Assembly (NCBI GenBank): GCA_947447095.1
Contig: CANFIL010000013.1
Location: forward strand, 1 to 16,724
Direction: 5' to 3'
Length of the DNA stretch: 16,724 nucleotides
Source: Actinomycetota bacterium
GTDB lineage: Bacteria; Actinomycetota; Actinomycetes; S36-B12; UBA5976
The notes under the pieces are model-generated. The model searched no databases. It worked only from the letters and a program-made list of their open reading frames with translations, and was not told the origin of the DNA. A program made the translations under genes and the position numbers. Below, one piece after another: positions 8,228-14,519 of the stretch (the stretch's first letter is position 1; every line of letters starts with the position of its first letter).

Positions 8228-9946
8228 TTACTGGAAAAGCTGGACGTCGTCGACGCGGCCAGAGTTAGTTTCGGTCACCGTGAAGGTTCCGAAATTAGCC
8301 TGGCTGAGATCAAGAAGGCCTGTGACAATTGCACCCGAGGTGCGAAGACCATTAGCGATCACCTTGGAACCACCCGCATAGGAAAGTGTATAAATCTCGG
8401 TGTTATCCAGACCAGTGATGTTGGTCATTTCACCAGTTTGAACATTGAGCACCTTGGTTTGATATGTCGTTTCGGTCCGTTGACCATTTCGCACGATGTT
8501 GCTTCCTGAAATAACGACGTAGTTATCCGCACCTTCGATGGTTGTTGGATTGCTCATCTGCGAATCAAATTCAGGGAAAGTATTTTGATTCGTATTCTGA
8601 TCAGGCACCGCTGGAAACACTTGCTTGATCAAACGGGTTCCCTGTGACAACAACATGATGCGGTCATCCGACTCGGAATCAGTTCCCATGCTGAGTTCAC
8701 CAATGTAGTAATTACCCCAAGCATTCATGTTGCTTGCGTATTGATCGACGTCTACCAAGAGTGAAGTGGAGTCGAATTTATTGATGCCGCCTTGAGAATT
8801 TGCAAAGTAGAGATTTCCGTCTGGGAAGACTCGCAAGAATCCTCCCCAGTTTCCATCCGCAGAAATATCGCGCCAGTTAGAACCATCGGCTGGATACAAC
8901 CGAGTCCATGGCGAACTCGAATTTCCTACCTGCGTGTAACCCTTAACAATGACTGATCCTGTAGGCAACACAACAAAGTCATTGATCTGAATGTTCGAAC
9001 CGTGAACGATGTCCTTGATGCGACCATTAACGTTTCGTCGCACAGATTGGTACGTATTCGTATTGCTTTGCTGCTGTCCACCTTTGACGAAAGTGCCCGC
9101 GTAATAGACGCCACCGTGATCGTCAAACTGAATTAGTGGGTTACCGCGATCACCCATCACCCAGTTGTTCATCAATGTCAGCTCGTTGTCGACGCACTTA
9201 AGTTCAGTAGACGAAACAGTGACACGTGCGACCATGCACGAATCCGTGCCAGCCATTCCCATATTGGCGTTGAGGTAATCGTTAAAGTTCCACTTCTGAT
9301 CAAAGATCAAGAAGATTTCTTCATCAGGCCCCGCCAAAATACCTTTCACACCAATTTGTTGATTACATGTTGGGCAAATTGCTTTGGATGCGGTGATCAA
9401 TGCGGCAAGGTTGGGAAACATTGATACCAAGTGCCCATTCGCGCCTACGCCATAGACGTTGAGACGACCGTTGTTCGAAAGATTACGCTGGCTTACTTCG
9501 TTGGCACCGGCACGAAAATTACGTACTCGAACCGAACCGGAACCAGTATTTGAAAGTTGTGCAATGCCGCGCATGCTTCTCAGCGAAACTTTAAGCCCAT
9601 TTATTTTCTTGCACTTTGCGCCCATCGATACAGCAAGAGCGCGATAGTTCTTTGCGGATTTTTTGAGAGCGGACTTCTTATTACCTGATGCCTTCTTTGC
9701 CGATGTGTCTGCATTCTTGGCGAGTTGTGTATAGGAAATATATTGTGAGTACTTTTTCGAGACCCACTTACCGGCCTCATACTTAGGCAACCCATTTGTT
9801 CCCCAGCTGTAGGCACAAGCAGTCGAACCAATCGATCGGGAACGTTGTGGGTCAGCCCACTTGGTTCCCTTTGGATAGGCCATCGCAGTCGATGAACCAA
9901 GTCCGATCAATGCGAACCCCAGGATAAGAACAATTAACTTACGCAT
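8228..9946 (-). CDS. secreted protein of unknown function
   Basis: A 572-residue exported protein; no family recognised. The N-terminus is a classical signal peptide: MRK, a hydrophobic run (LIVLILGFALIGLG) and an AMA-Y cleavage site after residue 23; there is no lipobox Cys and no second membrane segment, so it should be released or wall-associated. Residues about 63-112 are Lys/Ser/Ala-rich and may be helical. From about 165 on, the protein is rich in short strands with recurring Gly/Asp turns (FPDGNLYFANSQGGINKFDS, VLPTGSVIVKGYTQV), which would suit a beta-propeller-like fold; this is inference. Six Cys (about 44, 112, 191, 194, 237, 251) could form disulfides; 191-194 is CPTC. No Shine-Dalgarno; TACACT ends six bases before ATG, so the mRNA may be leaderless. 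It diverges from the aminotransferase gene. Confidence 0.85.
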   Translation of the reverse strand: MRKLIVLILGFALIGLGSSTAMAYPKGTKWADPQRSRSIGSTACAYSWGTNGLPKYEAGKWVSKKYSQYISYTQLAKNADTSAKKASGNKKSALKKSAKNYRALAVSMGAKCKKINGLKVSLRSMRGIAQLSNTGSGSVRVRNFRAGANEVSQRNLSNNGRLNVYGVGANGHLVSMFPNLAALITASKAICPTCNQQIGVKGILAGPDEEIFLIFDQKWNFNDYLNANMGMAGTDSCMVARVTVSSTELKCVDNELTLMNNWVMGDRGNPLIQFDDHGGVYYAGTFVKGGQQQSNTNTYQSVRRNVNGRIKDIVHGSNIQINDFVVLPTGSVIVKGYTQVGNSSSPWTRLYPADGSNWRDISADGNWGGFLRVFPDGNLYFANSQGGINKFDSTSLLVDVDQYASNMNAWGNYYIGELSMGTDSESDDRIMLLSQGTRLIKQVFPAVPDQNTNQNTFPEFDSQMSNPTTIEGADNYVVISGSNIVRNGQRTETTYQTKVLNVQTGEMTNITGLDNTEIYTLSYAGGSKVIANGLRTSGAIVTGLLDLSQANFGTFTVTETNSGRVDDVQLFQ

Positions 9947-9952
9947 GGTTTG

Positions 9953-9958
9953 AGTGTA
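9953..9958 (-). promoter_or_regulatory. candidate leaderless -10 element of the 9946 gene
   Basis: TACACT on the minus strand fits the TANNNT -10 pattern and is separated from the ATG by CAAACC, six bases. No clear -35 and no ribosome binding site are seen. Confidence 0.45.
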
Positions 9959-10043
9959 CGTTGCGGATACAAAACGGACATGTCTTTCAATGGCGTGAAA
10001 ATCTCAACAGGAACCCGAAATCGCGCAAAATCAAGGGTTACGG

Positions 10044-10049
10044 AATACT
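10044..10049 (+). promoter_or_regulatory. candidate leaderless -10 element of the aminotransferase
   Basis: AATACT lies exactly six bases (TGAGCC) before the ATG at 10056, and no Shine-Dalgarno is present. It keeps the key A2 and T6 of a -10 hexamer; first base differs from consensus. Confidence 0.35.
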
Positions 10050-10055
10050 TGAGCC

Positions 10056-11252
10056 ATGACGCACCCACGCATTTCACGCAGAATCGGTTCTATCGCGGAA
10101 TCGGCCACTTTGGCCGTGGACGCCAAGGCTAAAGCCCTTAAGGCGCAAGGTCGCCCCGTAATTGGCTTTGGAGCTGGCGAGCCAGATTTCCCAACGCCTG
10201 ACTACATTGTCGAAGCCGCTGTCGCAGCTTGCCGCGATCCAAAGTGGCATCGCTACACACCAGCTGGCGGTCTGCCTGAACTTAAGTCGGCAATTGCCGC
10301 CAAGACCTTGCGCGATTCTGGCTATGCCGTGGATGCATCACAGGTCATGGTGACCAACGGCGGAAAGCAAGCGCTGTATAACGCATTCGCCACAATTCTT
10401 GATCCCGGCGACGAAGTGTTGTTGCCTGCTCCGTACTGGACGACTTACCCAGAATCAATTCGTCTTGCTGGTGGCGTTCCTGTCGAAGTAATGACTGATG
10501 AGTCAACCGGTTTCCGCACTTCTGTTGCGCAGCTGGAACAACACCTGACTCCAGCAACGAAGGTTCTCGTATTCGTTTCGCCTTCGAACCCAACCGGCGC
10601 GGTGTACTCCCCTGCTGAAGTTGAAGCGATCGGTCAGTGGGCTGTTGAAAAGGGCCTATGGGTTGTCACCGACGAAATTTATGAACACCTCGTTTATGGC
10701 GATGCTGAATTCGCATCGATGCCAACACTCGTTCCTGAAATTGCAGACAAGTGCATCATCGCTAACGGCGTCGCAAAGACATATGCGATGACTGGTTGGC
10801 GTGTGGGCTGGCTCGTTGCACCACAAGATGTCATCAAGGCCGCAACTAACTTGCAGTCACATGCAACATCAAACGTTGCAAACGTCTCACAGGTTGCTGC
10901 CCTTGCTGCCGTCTCTGGAGATCTTTCAGCAGTTGATGAAATGAAGGTTGCATTTGATCGTCGTCGTCTCACTATCACCAAGATGTTGAATGAAGTAGAT
11001 GGCATTGTGTGCCCTGAGCCTGAGGGTGCGTTCTATGTGTACCCATCAGTGAAGGGCGTGCTTGGTCGTGAAATTCGCGGCAAGGTTGCAAACACTTCCG
11101 CTGAACTTGCTGCATTGATTCTTGATGAAGTTGAAGTTGCTGTTGTTCCTGGTGAAGCATTCGGCACACAGGGCTACATTCGCTTGTCCTACGCGTTAGG
11201 CGATGACGACTTGATCGAAGGCATCTCGAGAATTCAAGATCTCTTGAAGTAA
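10056..11252 (+). CDS. aspC: class I pyridoxal-phosphate aminotransferase, probably aspartate aminotransferase
   Basis: Cytosolic PLP enzyme exchanging amino groups between aspartate (or aromatic amino acids) and 2-oxoglutarate. The 398-residue length and sequence match the short bacterial Igamma/Ib aminotransferases. Visible: substrate-gate region GFGAGEPDFPTPDYI at about 37-51; WHRYTPAGGLPELKSAIA; PLP-pocket YWTTYPE; SPSNPTGAVYS with the conserved Asn; the aspartate in VVTDEIYEHLVY; the PLP Schiff-base lysine at residue 241 in NGVAKTYAMTGWRVGW; and the substrate carboxylate-binding Arg near the end (GYIRLSYALG). Family knowledge puts this gene next to tRNA-Trp/secE in many actinobacteria; here a secreted-protein gene intervenes. 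Exact substrate preference cannot be read. Its 3' end overlaps a converging small gene by 19 bases. Confidence 0.93.
   Translation: MTHPRISRRIGSIAESATLAVDAKAKALKAQGRPVIGFGAGEPDFPTPDYIVEAAVAACRDPKWHRYTPAGGLPELKSAIAAKTLRDSGYAVDASQVMVTNGGKQALYNAFATILDPGDEVLLPAPYWTTYPESIRLAGGVPVEVMTDESTGFRTSVAQLEQHLTPATKVLVFVSPSNPTGAVYSPAEVEAIGQWAVEKGLWVVTDEIYEHLVYGDAEFASMPTLVPEIADKCIIANGVAKTYAMTGWRVGWLVAPQDVIKAATNLQSHATSNVANVSQVAALAAVSGDLSAVDEMKVAFDRRRLTITKMLNEVDGIVCPEPEGAFYVYPSVKGVLGREIRGKVANTSAELAALILDEVEVAVVPGEAFGTQGYIRLSYALGDDDLIEGISRIQDLLK
11233..11248. repeat. perfect inverted repeat at the aminotransferase 3' end
   Basis: TTCAAGA-TC-TCTTGAA is a 16-base palindrome with seven-base arms, inside the last codons of the aminotransferase and covering the stop codon of the converging small gene. 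Confidence 0.6.
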
Positions 11253-11494
11253 CCGATTCTCTCATTCATCCAATCGTGAATCTCTGAAATCATTAAGCGG
11301 ATTCGAGAAGGTGAATCAAACGGGACTGACTGCGCGAGCGGTTGGTCCCGTTTTATTTTCGCCAACTCTCGCTCTTGTTGTTCAGACAAAATTAATTCAT
11401 AAGCTCCTGCAATTACCGACTGGGCTTCAAGCAAAATCTGTTCATCGGAATGAGCGCGCGCGTCATGATCATCTGCGAACGGTTTTTCACTCAT
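11234..11494 (-). CDS. small hypothetical protein
   Basis: An 86-residue hydrophilic protein of unknown family, starting MSEKPFADDHDARAHSDEQI. This start is preferred over one nine codons earlier because GAGGAGAA lies six bases upstream, one of the best Shine-Dalgarno sequences in the window. Residues about 18-55 (EQILLEAQSVIAGAYELILS then EQQERELAKIKRD) should form helices; residues about 66-80 contain SRIRLMISEIHDWMNERIGY. No membrane segment, signal or cysteine. It begins 92 bases after the end of the CpaE-like gene on the same strand, and its 3' end overlaps the converging aminotransferase by 19 bases. A strong plus-strand terminator hairpin lies within it. The ribosome binding site and codon pattern favour a real gene, but no homology supports it. 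Confidence 0.6.
   Translation of the reverse strand: MSEKPFADDHDARAHSDEQILLEAQSVIAGAYELILSEQQERELAKIKRDQPLAQSVPFDSPSRIRLMISEIHDWMNERIGYFKRS
11318..11359 (+). terminator. intrinsic terminator of the aminotransferase, inside the antisense small gene
   Basis: AAACGGGAC pairs with GTCCCGTTT, with an inner CTGC-GCGA-GCGG stem, followed by TTTTATTTT on the plus strand. It starts about 65 bases after the aminotransferase stop codon. On the minus strand the same bases encode part of the 86-residue protein. Confidence 0.8.
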
Positions 11495-11585
11495 TGACTT
11501 CTCCTCTCGTCGATAAATCAATGTTTACCCATAAGGCACGTCAGCAAACCCGAAATAAGCGTGAAAGATATTTCTTGAGAGGCGG

Positions 11586-12803
11586 CTATGCCGCACGCGA
11601 GTTACGAATTCCTTTGAGAAATGAGCGTTGTCTCGTTAAACCGCTTTCAGCATTATGGTCATTCTGCGTTTCACATAAGAAAGCATAAAAACTATCTAAC
11701 GTCTGTCGGTCAAATGCTGATGCAAAAGAATGATCTCGCGTGGCCCGCGCGAATGCTGTCGAGCTCTTTGCCACGGCAACGGATTGGATTCCAGTCAATC
11801 GTTGAATTGAATGAATTGCCTGCTTATCTAAGTCCGAACCATGCGTGAGTAAAACTGAAATCTCTTTGTCAGCAAAGAGTTGCTCATTATCGAGATAGCC
11901 ACGAACGAGACGCGAAATTCCGACATTGTCCGCTCGGCATGTCACGACCACATGTGTGGCTGCATCAACAGATGTCAAGAAACATGCAGATCTTCGAGGC
12001 AAAATTCCACCGGCAGTCTCGCTTCCATCCAGATCGAGAACTGGACCCGCGTCAACGATAACTACATCAAACGATTGCGAAAGATACCGCCACAATTCCT
12101 GAAGTGCATGCGAGCGTAAATCCTTCCACCTGCCCACTGTTGGTAGGCCACGCACAAAGTCGAGTCGCTCCAAAGCTGGCGTGATGAATTGACGTGACGT
12201 ATCGTCACTCAACTTTCGACTCTCGGCCAATCGGGCAAGTTGTAATAGTCCACGATCAAAATGATCATCGTCGAGCTCTATAGCAAGAGATGGGCTAACA
12301 ACATCCGCATCTACCAAAACAGTCGCTTGATGAGACATGGTTGCAGACACGTAACTAAGTTCGCGAGCAACTGTTGTTCGTCCACTACCACCACCGAAGC
12401 CAGTCACAGCGATGAGATTTCTCCGAAGATTTGCTGGAGGAACGATTGTGTTCGTTTGGTTTCGTAACAGTGAAGCGAGCGCTTGTATCGACGCTGCCAA
12501 ATTTGTCGGTTCGATTGAAACAACATCCATCACGCCTATGGAATTCCACCAGTGAAGATCGTTGCTGATGGCGATTACCTGAATGTTGCACTCACGTAAA
12601 TCGTTAATGCAATCTTCGTTCACACGAAGTGTGGCATCGCCCAGAATCACTGCATCCACCTCAAGTAGGCGGACAGCGGATCTGACATCAATAGCGTCTA
12701 GGCACCGTCGCTGAACTGAAATATCTAACATGGGATGTCCGAGTGCGCTGATGAACTGTGGCTCCCATTCGGTGTTACCCAGTGCAATAACAACGTTTGT
12801 CAC
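11586..12803 (-). CDS. CpaE/MinD-like P-loop ATPase with degenerate Walker A
   Basis: A 405-residue cytosolic protein. Residues about 1-118 resemble a receiver-like domain as in CpaE (EVDAVILGDATLRV, IQVIAISNDLHW). From about 129 a MinD/ParA-type ATPase domain follows: Walker A at 135-144 reads GFGGGSGRTT, where the deviant P-loop is normally KGGxGKTT, so both lysines are replaced (the second by Arg); the A' motif TVLVDADVVSPSLAI is at about 161-175; Walker B DVVIVDAGP at about 246-254. MinD-like proteins use the first lysine for dimer contact and the second for phosphate binding, so ATP hydrolysis may be weak or absent. It starts at GTG overlapping the SAF gene by four bases and is surely co-translated. 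CpaB and CpaE-like proteins belong to Flp/Tad pilus systems, but no other Tad gene lies here; actinobacterial Ssd-like septum-site proteins are an alternative relation. Confidence 0.82.
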   Translation of the reverse strand: MTNVVIALGNTEWEPQFISALGHPMLDISVQRRCLDAIDVRSAVRLLEVDAVILGDATLRVNEDCINDLRECNIQVIAISNDLHWWNSIGVMDVVSIEPTNLAASIQALASLLRNQTNTIVPPANLRRNLIAVTGFGGGSGRTTVARELSYVSATMSHQATVLVDADVVSPSLAIELDDDHFDRGLLQLARLAESRKLSDDTSRQFITPALERLDFVRGLPTVGRWKDLRSHALQELWRYLSQSFDVVIVDAGPVLDLDGSETAGGILPRRSACFLTSVDAATHVVVTCRADNVGISRLVRGYLDNEQLFADKEISVLLTHGSDLDKQAIHSIQRLTGIQSVAVAKSSTAFARATRDHSFASAFDRQTLDSFYAFLCETQNDHNAESGLTRQRSFLKGIRNSRAA

Positions 12804-13450
12804 TGTGCACCACCAGAGACAATCACTATGTCGATAAGTCCGTCTCGCATTGCTTGCACAAGTGGTTGAACATTTTCATTTTCTACTTGTAACGAAATGC
12901 TGGTGTCACTTGATGGGTCGACGTCCTGTGGAACTTCGGCGACCAAAGCGTCGACGACGACTCGAGTTGCTGGACCTGGCGTTGCGACACCATCTAGCGA
13001 AGGCGTAACCCACACATCCACCAGTGAGCCTCGCGCAAGACCCGGCAAGTGTCCGGCGCGAATTGGGATGGCAATCGTTCTTGTGGTGAGCGAACCTGAC
13101 GTCGAGACCACACTTGGTGGCACAAGTGCACCTGCAACAAGGGGCTGCGCCAAGACTTTGCCGATCACGTCCTGCGAACTAGCTATTCGTTGAACTGAAT
13201 CTGGAATCGCGACATTGACGATTTCCACATCCTGCGCAGTCACTGTTGTACCGGCTGCTAGTGAATTAACTGCAATGACAGCAGGTACGCGATGCGATGC
13301 GGCACTGAGTACGCGGGCGCCAACTGTCACCGATCCAACAACCAAAATGAGTCCGAGCCAAAAACGAATGTCACGAAGTGTTGCGCGTTGTCGATCCCTT
13401 GTAATCAATGTCGATGTCTGCGGCCGTGCCGCTCTTAACGGAATTGCCAT
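12800..13450 (-). CDS. SAF-domain (CpaB-like) membrane-anchored protein
   Basis: A 216-residue protein with a basic N-terminus (about 1-30), one membrane segment at about 31-50 (WLGLILVVGSVTVGARVLSA), and then an extracytoplasmic part. Residues about 57-117 form a SAF domain (VIAVNSLAAGTTVTAQDVEI, with VIGKVLAQPLVAGALVPPSV), as found in CpaB/RcpC and in FlgA-type chaperones. The rest is strand-rich (TRTIAIPIRAGHLPGLARGS LVDVWV), again like CpaB. GGGGGAG sits six bases before the ATG. The next gene, the CpaE-like ATPase, overlaps by four bases, so the two likely act together at the membrane. CpaB guides pilus subunit assembly at the outer part of Tad machines; in a lone actinobacterial SAF-ATPase pair the role is unknown. 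Confidence 0.85.
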   Translation of the reverse strand: MAIPLRAARPQTSTLITRDRQRATLRDIRFWLGLILVVGSVTVGARVLSAASHRVPAVIAVNSLAAGTTVTAQDVEIVNVAIPDSVQRIASSQDVIGKVLAQPLVAGALVPPSVVSTSGSLTTRTIAIPIRAGHLPGLARGSLVDVWVTPSLDGVATPGPATRVVVDALVAEVPQDVDPSSDTSISLQVENENVQPLVQAMRDGLIDIVIVSGGAQ

Positions 13451-13494
13451 CGGTTACTCCCCCAAATACAAAATGTGTGTTTGCATCGTCACAC

Positions 13495-13523
13495 GATTTC
13501 TCAAGTGCGTGGTGTGAAGTCAA
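13495..13523 (-). promoter_or_regulatory. candidate promoter of the SAF-ATPase pair
   Basis: TTGACT (13518-13523), 17 bases, GAAATC (13495-13500) on the minus strand, leaving a leader of about 38 bases with a good Shine-Dalgarno. The -10 is poor. A TTTTCCACA DnaA-box-like site (13529-13537) lies just upstream of the -35. Confidence 0.3.
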
Positions 13524-13528
13524 CAGCC

Positions 13529-13537
13529 TGTGGAAAA
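13529..13537 (-). promoter_or_regulatory. DnaA-box-like site TTTTCCACA
   Basis: Matches the relaxed DnaA box TTWTNCACA on the minus strand, in the gap between the divergent HTH and SAF genes. A single nine-base site can occur by chance. Confidence 0.3.
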
Positions 13538-13562
13538 CAGCGATGGGGCGAGGGAAGCATGC

Positions 13563-13568
13563 CATCAT
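13563..13568 (+). promoter_or_regulatory. candidate leaderless -10 element of the HTH gene
   Basis: CATCAT matches four of six -10 consensus bases, including A2 and T6, and ends six bases before the ATG at 13575. There is no well-placed Shine-Dalgarno for that ATG. Confidence 0.3.
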
Positions 13569-13574
13569 CGATGA

Positions 13575-13784
13575 ATGAGCGAACGATTCATCACTTTGTC
13601 CGACGTGGCTCAAACGTTGAATATTGCTCCAGCTGCCGTTTATGCATTGGTGAGAAGTGGTGAGCTCTCCGCCATAAAAATTGGTGCGCGAGGCCAGTGG
13701 CGAGTAGAAGTTACAGAATTAGAAAACTACATTTCTCGAATGTATGTAGCGACCTCGCATTTTGTCGCAACGCACCCGCGTTAG
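13575..13784 (+). CDS. excisionase-family helix-turn-helix protein
   Basis: A 69-residue DNA-binding protein. Residues about 5-53 form the HTH_17/excisionase-type winged helix seen in MerR-like small proteins: ITLSDVAQTLNIAPAAVYAL, then VRSGELSAIKIGARGQWRVE and the closing VTELENYI helix. In actinobacteria such single-domain proteins are mostly regulators rather than phage excisionases, and nothing around it suggests a prophage. An in-frame stop directly precedes the ATG, fixing the earliest start. It diverges from the SAF-ATPase pair and may control it. Its TAG overlaps the stop of the converging 13781 gene by four bases, so no terminator separates them. Confidence 0.87.
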   Translation: MSERFITLSDVAQTLNIAPAAVYALVRSGELSAIKIGARGQWRVEVTELENYISRMYVATSHFVATHPR

Positions 13785-14332
13785 TTCTTGATTCGTACAA
13801 AGTCAATACATCTCAGCGCAAGAGTAACGATGTCGTGCCATACCCGAACATCAATGCAATCGCGCCACACTCCGGCTATTTCGCAAGAAATATTTTCGCC
13901 CGCGCTATGGGCAATGGAGATCTGACGCCCGTGCTCTTCAAGATTTGCCAGAACATGAAATCCGCACGAAATTCCACGATGGTTTTGGTTTGTGGCGCGT
14001 AGTCCAAGTCCGGAAACTCTGTATACGTTTTCACTTGGAACTACGTATGTGAATCGATCATCTGTAAGAACTATCCATTCTTCGCAGGCATGTTGACAAC
14101 GTACTTGAGTTAGCGAGGTTCCAGAATTCAAATGAATAGAAATCAGCTGGCTAGACGCCTGCAGTCGTTCCCACATATGCAATTGCTGCCGCTCAAATGC
14201 CACGGTGTCCATGAGTTCGCTTCTTTCATCGCTTCGAAGTTCGTCAGTTACTTCTTCATGAACGTGACTAAAGATGTCTGCAACGTTTTGCAGCACCTCA
14301 GGTAGATCCGAATAGCTGTCGTCAATGGTCAT
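13781..14332 (-). CDS. hypothetical actinobacterial protein, possibly LSM/SH3-like core
   Basis: A 183-residue soluble protein. Residues 1 to about 45 are acidic (MTIDDSYSDLPEVLQNVADI; HVHEEVTDELRSDERSELMD). Residues about 46-115 run from an ERQQLHMWERLQAS helix into strands: LISIHLNSGTSLTQVRCQHA, EEWIVLTDDRFTYVVPSENV then a VSGLG end. This pattern, a short hydrophobic strand set ending in a VxxVSGLG-like turn, recalls a family of unnamed actinobacterial proteins encoded beside the secA-proximal HTH and Rv3235 genes; that link is from memory and moderate. The C-terminal third is also strand-like. Several Cys (in RCQHACEEW, GISCGF, ISCEIAG, WRDCID, LRCIDF) is unusual for a cytosolic protein this size. 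No Shine-Dalgarno; CAGAAT ends six bases before ATG. Confidence 0.75.
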   Translation of the reverse strand: MTIDDSYSDLPEVLQNVADIFSHVHEEVTDELRSDERSELMDTVAFERQQLHMWERLQASSQLISIHLNSGTSLTQVRCQHACEEWIVLTDDRFTYVVPSENVYRVSGLGLRATNQNHRGISCGFHVLANLEEHGRQISIAHSAGENISCEIAGVWRDCIDVRVWHDIVTLALRCIDFVRIKN

Positions 14333-14338
14333 AACTGC

Positions 14339-14344
14339 ATTCTG
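14339..14344 (-). promoter_or_regulatory. candidate leaderless -10 element of the 14332 gene
   Basis: CAGAAT on the minus strand matches four of six -10 consensus bases with A2 and T6 and is separated from the ATG by GCAGTT, six bases. No Shine-Dalgarno is present. Confidence 0.4.
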
Positions 14345-14371
14345 TGGACATCCAAGAGAATCTGCTCATAC

Positions 14372-14380
14372 TTATCCACA
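14372..14380 (+). promoter_or_regulatory. perfect DnaA box TTATCCACA
   Basis: Exact consensus DnaA box in the gap between the divergent 14332 and 14460/14520 genes. No dnaA, dnaN or AT-rich unwinding region is near, so it is not an origin; it could be a DnaA regulatory or titration site, or chance. Confidence 0.4.
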
Positions 14381-14406
14381 GTTCCCACACTCACAAGGGC
14401 GAACCA

Positions 14407-14435
14407 TTGACATGAAAAATTCTCAAACGTAAAAA
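14407..14435 (+). promoter_or_regulatory. candidate promoter of the Rv3235-family gene
   Basis: TTGACA (14407-14412), a 17-base spacer and TAAAAA (14430-14435). The -35 is perfect and the -10 lacks the final T. The start would fall near 14442, giving a leader of about 18 or 78 bases depending on which ATG is used. Confidence 0.5.
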
Positions 14436-14479
14436 GTTTGTAGCAGGAAATCGCTGGGTATGACGGTTATCTGCACACA

Positions 14480-14497
14480 CCTGCAAGCACTTGCAGG
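14480..14497 (+). repeat. palindrome CCTGCAAG-CA-CTTGCAGG
   Basis: Perfect inverted repeat with eight-base arms between the two possible start codons of the Rv3235-family gene. If translation starts at 14520 it lies in the 5' leader, 23 bases upstream, and could be an operator or an RNA hairpin. Confidence 0.6.
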
Positions 14498-14519
14498 ATC
14501 GTCCATGATGGGGGAAATC

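Noticed and set aside
9950..10132. 60-codon plus-strand frame upstream of and overlapping the aminotransferase start
   Set aside because: No Shine-Dalgarno, no recognisable motif, and overlap with the well-supported aminotransferase gene.
11586..13450. A Flp/Tad pilus locus
   Set aside because: Only CpaB-like and CpaE-like proteins are present; no pilin, prepilin peptidase, TadA, TadB or TadC gene, and the ATPase P-loop is degenerate.
13575..13784. Phage or integrative element excisionase
   Set aside because: The HTH type is widespread in actinobacterial regulators, and no integrase, attachment repeats or phage genes are nearby; tRNA-Trp has no repeated 3' end in the window.
14342..14420. 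Replication origin suggested by the DnaA box
   Set aside because: Only one perfect box, no dnaA/dnaN/gyrase genes, no AT-rich unwinding element; the neighbourhood is secA.
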